Assembly (NCBI GenBank): GCA_964343305.1
Contig: CAYFJO010000011.1
Coordinates: 1-64,000, forward strand
Source of the DNA: CAYFJO01 sp964343305
Lineage (GTDB): Bacteria > Planctomycetota > Planctomycetia > Pirellulales > Pirellulaceae
Reading direction: 5' to 3'
DNA length: 64,000 bases
Made by a program: the position numbers and the translations under genes. Under the pieces are notes generated by a model. That model was not told the DNA's origin and ran no database searches. It saw only the letters and a program-made list of their open reading frames with translations. Shown in pieces: positions 60,648 to 64,000 of this stretch (within the stretch, counting starts at the first letter, position 1; each line of letters starts with the position of its first letter).

Positions 60648-63600
60648 TTACTTGATACTTGCGAGTTTCGATAGCCGGTCCTTGGCAGATGCTTGAAGCT
60701 GGGCAGGGCTGCCAGGATACTTCGAAACCACGTCACCATAGTATTTTTTGGCGTCGGCAATGAACTGCGTTCGCTGCGGTCCCGTGGCGTCCATGATTCG
60801 CACATCAAAACACCGACCGGCCTCGAAACAGGCGTAACCCTGCCACTTCTTCACCTCTTCGTCCTTCTCGTTCATTAGCAGAACCAACTTGTATTGTTTG
60901 ATTGCTTGATCGAATTCTTTCCGCTTGAAGTGGATTTCACCGATCATGTAATACGCGCGAGCGCTCAGGCCATCCGGTCCATTCGTCGCCTTTTCATACG
61001 ACGCCAAGGCTTCGGCTTCTTTCTTGAGCCCTTCGTGGCAGCGGCCGATCTCGAAGTGGGCCTGATGGATGTACATGGATTCGGCATAGTTTGTCGGAAT
61101 CGGCGAAAGATACTTCAGTGCGTCGTCCCACTTTTTGGCCTCGACGGCACATTGCCCGCCATGCAAATGCACTAGCATTTTGGTGTTGTCGGGAAGTTTG
61201 GCAAAGTTGTCTTTGTCGGACAATAGCTTGGTGTAGAGGGGCAAAGCCTCCTGTCGCTTTTTCAATTTGAAAAACGCCTCGCCTTGCATGAACAACCCAC
61301 TGTGGAAAAGACTGCCCGCGGGATAGTCTTTCGTTTGCTCACTGAATTCTTTCAGTGCCTCGTCAAACTTTTCGAGTTGATAGTTGGACCAGCCCAGCTT
61401 GTAGGTAATTGCCTCCTTCAAGCTGCCGGATTCCGCTCCACCCTTTGCTTTCGCATAGGCTGCCTTCGATTCCTCAAATTTACTTTGTGTGTAGAGGTCT
61501 TCGCCGTCGCGGAAATGAGCGTCGGCCGCGAACGAGCTATCCGGATAATCCTTGATAATCCGGCGAAACGTCTTCAACGCTTCTTCGGCCTCGCCGTCCA
61601 GTTTGTAAGCCCAAGCCAGTTCGTAGGCGACTTCGTCTGCCTTCTCGTATTTGGGATCTAACTTGGTCACCTCTTGGAACGACTCGGTCGCCGCCTTGAA
61701 TTCATCAAGCTTGACCAACGCGCGGCCTTTCTCGAAGTGAGCGCTACAAGCGTCTTTCTTGTCCGGATTCGTCGCCAGGAACTCCGTCAAATCCTTGACC
61801 GCATCTTCGTAGTCTCCGTTCAGTCGCCGGCAAGCCCCGCGAGCGTATCGAGCATCCGACACGAGGTCATGTTCAGGATAGCCGTCGAGGAACGTCGTGA
61901 ACGAAGCGATCGCCCCATCATACTTCTTGTCCTCTGTCTGCGCCCAACCTTTCCAGAAATGGGCATAGGAAGTGAAAGCCGAGTCGGGCCAGGATTCAAT
62001 CACTTTGGAATAAGCCCCATTGGCCGCTTCGTAGTCGGACTTCGCGTAACTGAACTCACCCAGCCGATAGTATGCCTCGTCCAGACGTCGGCTGTCGGGA
62101 AAGCCGCTGATCGCTTCTTTGACCTTGACAATCGCGTCATCGGTTTTGTCCGACTTGTGCAGAGTTCTGGCCCAATAGATGGCCGTCAAATCGGCGTTCG
62201 TCCATTTCGCATCCGCGGCCAACGACGCTTCGAATTCCGCCGCCGCCTCGGCATGCTTGGCCAACTCGAATTGACTCAGACCGAGAAAGTAATGACCTTC
62301 GGCAGCAATCGCCGGACTCTTGATGGCCTTGACCATTGGCGACAACGTGGCAATCACTTCGTCATACTTCTCTTGATTCAACAACGACTGTCCGAGCAAA
62401 ATATGCCAGAGTTCGAAATGCTCGTGCGTCTTATAGTTCGCAATCAATGCCTTGAACTCCATCTCGGCCTCGGCCGGTTTCTTCGTCAACAGCTTGCACT
62501 TGGCCGCAATGTAATTGACGTCCGGAAGGAAATAGTGGTCCGCGAAGCTTGTGCGAAACGTCTCGACAGAAGCTAACGCCTGCTCGGTTTTTTCTAACTG
62601 CATCGCGGCAAACGCAGCGTAATAGAGCGCTTCAGGGGCTTTGGCATGGTCCGCGTGATCCTTAGCAATCGCTTCGTATAACAGCAACGCTTCGATGGTA
62701 CGATCGGCAATGGCGTACAGCGCGTCGGCCTTGTCCATCTTGAGATCCACAAGGAATCTGCTCTCGGCGGCTCGCGGCAGGATGCCGCCGGCTTGCTCCA
62801 CCACCTTGTCGAAGTCGCCATTCTTGATGTGAACGCGGCACAACCAATGGGTCGCTTCGGGAGCATTGGCCGCATCGTTATCGATCACCGCCTGGCACCA
62901 CTTGAGCGTGTCGGCGTCTTGGTTCGCATTGTAAAAGTTGCGGGCCGCGTTCAATCGCGCCTCGCCAGTATGCGGGGACGTTGAATATGTCTCCGCCAGT
63001 TGAGCGTACGCCTTGGCTGCGTTAGCGAAATCTTTCAACGCGTTATGGCATTCCCCAAGTTTTAGCAGTGCGTAAGGTCTCTTGTTAAAACTCTCGACCT
63101 TGGCAACTTCTTCGAGTCGCGCCAACGCATCCTTAAACAATCCGCTGGCCTGATCCGCATTTCCATCTTTCGCCGCCGCGCGTCCGGCGAGCAAAACCAT
63201 CTCGCCCTTTCGCATTTTGACTTCATGGATCAGCGGATTGTCTGCAAAGTCCTTGATGAAAACGTCGAAAGTTTTGCTCGCATCGTCAAACTTCTTCAAC
63301 TCTTGATACGTCACGCCCAATAGATAGGCGGCATCGTCTCGAAACGAGGAACTCTTCAGCTTGACATCGTTCACCAGCTTGGCGTACGACTCGACCGCCT
63401 GAGCCTTGTCGCCTTTCCAATACAGCGATTCGGCTTGAAAGTACAGCGCCTGATCCGTATGCGCTCCAGCGGGGAAGTTCTTCAGCAACTCTCCGAACGT
63501 GTCTGCCGCTTTCCCATATGATTCGGCCGCCGTGTCCGCGTTTTTCTTCGCCAACTCAAAATGGCACGAACCAAGATTCAATAGTGCATCCTGTAACATC

Positions 63601-63953
63601 ACCGGCGCGACCGTCTTCGACCAGGTGGTTGTCACCGTTTGGAAATGCGCGGCGGCCTTTTCGTAGGCTTTGAGCTGCAAGTGGCAGATGCCGGCGTAAT
63701 GCTCGGCACGGGGGGTCTCTGTCGTCTTGGGATGCTTCTTCAAAAAGTCTTCCCAAAGCTCGGCACCGAATTGGAAATTATTGGCGTTTTGTGCCTTGGC
63801 CGCGGCTTTAAAAATCCGCACCGCCGCGGCCGATGGGGGATCCAACTTGGGTGCCGCGTTGCCTTGAGCAAAAACGCTGTCCGGACAAGCGACCAAGCTG
63901 AAAATCGAAAAAGCAACCATCCAAACACGGGCTGTTCTTGTGATATCAATCAT
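60648..63953 (-). CDS. Large secreted TPR protein, module 1
   Basis: A 1101-residue protein (GAGG 8-9 nt before ATG 63953) with a signal peptide (ARVWMVAFSIFSLVACPDSV then FAQGNA). The rest is built of TPR repeats, for example AGICHLQLKAYEKAAAHFQT, YYRLGEFSYAKSDYEAANGA and FEIGRCHEGLKKEAEALASY, and ends SAKDRLSKLASIK. TPR proteins of this type in the periplasm serve as scaffolds; in Tol-Pal systems CpoB has that role. It is first in module 1, ending 74 bp before the ExbB gene, and its own promoter would lie beyond the window edge or in the last 47 bases. Confidence 0.82.
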   Translation of the reverse strand: MIDITRTARVWMVAFSIFSLVACPDSVFAQGNAAPKLDPPSAAAVRIFKAAAKAQNANNFQFGAELWEDFLKKHPKTTETPRAEHYAGICHLQLKAYEKAAAHFQTVTTTWSKTVAPVMLQDALLNLGSCHFELAKKNADTAAESYGKAADTFGELLKNFPAGAHTDQALYFQAESLYWKGDKAQAVESYAKLVNDVKLKSSSFRDDAAYLLGVTYQELKKFDDASKTFDVFIKDFADNPLIHEVKMRKGEMVLLAGRAAAKDGNADQASGLFKDALARLEEVAKVESFNKRPYALLKLGECHNALKDFANAAKAYAQLAETYSTSPHTGEARLNAARNFYNANQDADTLKWCQAVIDNDAANAPEATHWLCRVHIKNGDFDKVVEQAGGILPRAAESRFLVDLKMDKADALYAIADRTIEALLLYEAIAKDHADHAKAPEALYYAAFAAMQLEKTEQALASVETFRTSFADHYFLPDVNYIAAKCKLLTKKPAEAEMEFKALIANYKTHEHFELWHILLGQSLLNQEKYDEVIATLSPMVKAIKSPAIAAEGHYFLGLSQFELAKHAEAAAEFEASLAADAKWTNADLTAIYWARTLHKSDKTDDAIVKVKEAISGFPDSRRLDEAYYRLGEFSYAKSDYEAANGAYSKVIESWPDSAFTSYAHFWKGWAQTEDKKYDGAIASFTTFLDGYPEHDLVSDARYARGACRRLNGDYEDAVKDLTEFLATNPDKKDACSAHFEKGRALVKLDEFKAATESFQEVTKLDPKYEKADEVAYELAWAYKLDGEAEEALKTFRRIIKDYPDSSFAADAHFRDGEDLYTQSKFEESKAAYAKAKGGAESGSLKEAITYKLGWSNYQLEKFDEALKEFSEQTKDYPAGSLFHSGLFMQGEAFFKLKKRQEALPLYTKLLSDKDNFAKLPDNTKMLVHLHGGQCAVEAKKWDDALKYLSPIPTNYAESMYIHQAHFEIGRCHEGLKKEAEALASYEKATNGPDGLSARAYYMIGEIHFKRKEFDQAIKQYKLVLLMNEKDEEVKKWQGYACFEAGRCFDVRIMDATGPQRTQFIADAKKYYGDVVSKYPGSPAQLQASAKDRLSKLASIK

Positions 63954-64000
63954 TCCTAATTCCTCTTACCAAATATCAAGCAAGTGGTTTGTTTTGAAGT

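Overview
The window looks like a stretch of a Planctomycetota chromosome, most likely from a Pirellula/Rhodopirellula-type lineage. The basis is gene content: a PSCyt1-DUF1549-PSD1 cytochrome followed by a DUF1501 protein, a glucose/sorbosone-dehydrogenase-type protein with a C-terminal haem domain, a DGPTAVEYA-type Flp pilin, many secreted TPR proteins and very long low-complexity proteins. Base composition is moderately GC-rich throughout, except for a visibly poorer islet at about 41.9-43.2 kb. There are no rRNA, tRNA or CRISPR features that I can support.

Layout. 1-6.9 kb: a ceramidase-like fragment, a secreted DUF4198-like protein, a PHP phosphoesterase, a secreted protein of unknown role, infA, an ArsR-type repressor and a STAS protein. 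6.9-19.5 kb: haem-binding and redox proteins typical of planctomycetes (GSDH-cytochrome, PSCyt1/PSD1, DUF1501, a SoxC-like molybdoenzyme) and a transglutaminase-TPR protein. 19.5-31.1 kb: lexA, sppA, an orphan Flp pilin, a bacterial arrestin-like protein, an ornithine-cyclodeaminase-family enzyme, an ArsC-family gene interrupted by a UGA that looks like selenocysteine, a Gfo/Idh/MocA oxidoreductase, a small tyrosine phosphatase and hrpA. 31.2-36.7 kb: small genes and a branched-acyl-CoA cluster (carboxyltransferase beta subunit, AtuA in two pieces, enoyl-CoA hydratase). 36.8-43.2 kb: a NUDIX hydrolase, a FadL-type porin, a kinase-TPR protein that has lost its kinase core, and decayed remnants including an IS5-type transposase.

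43.2-64 kb, all on the minus strand, holds two linked energy-transduction modules. In transcription order: a TPR protein, ExbB, ExbD and a 1673-residue TonB/TolA-like protein; then two small unknown genes; then a TPR protein, ExbB, ExbD, ExbD, a TPR protein, a single-TM protein and a secreted protein. The giant protein has a TonB/TolA-like SxxxH motif in its last N-terminal membrane helix, a linker of about 1200 residues and a C-terminal alpha/alpha-toroid domain. I infer a Tol/TonB-like machine coupling inner-membrane proton flow to the envelope, with an unusual effector domain.

Several families of short palindromic repeats are scattered through the window. Two of them occur in the same order in both Exb modules (ACTTCCGAAG palindrome between exbB and exbD, GGACGGATT palindrome after exbD). 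The two observations most worth checking are the hidden UxxC selenoprotein at 24997-25344 with its SECIS-like hairpin, and the twin Exb modules with the giant SxxxH protein.
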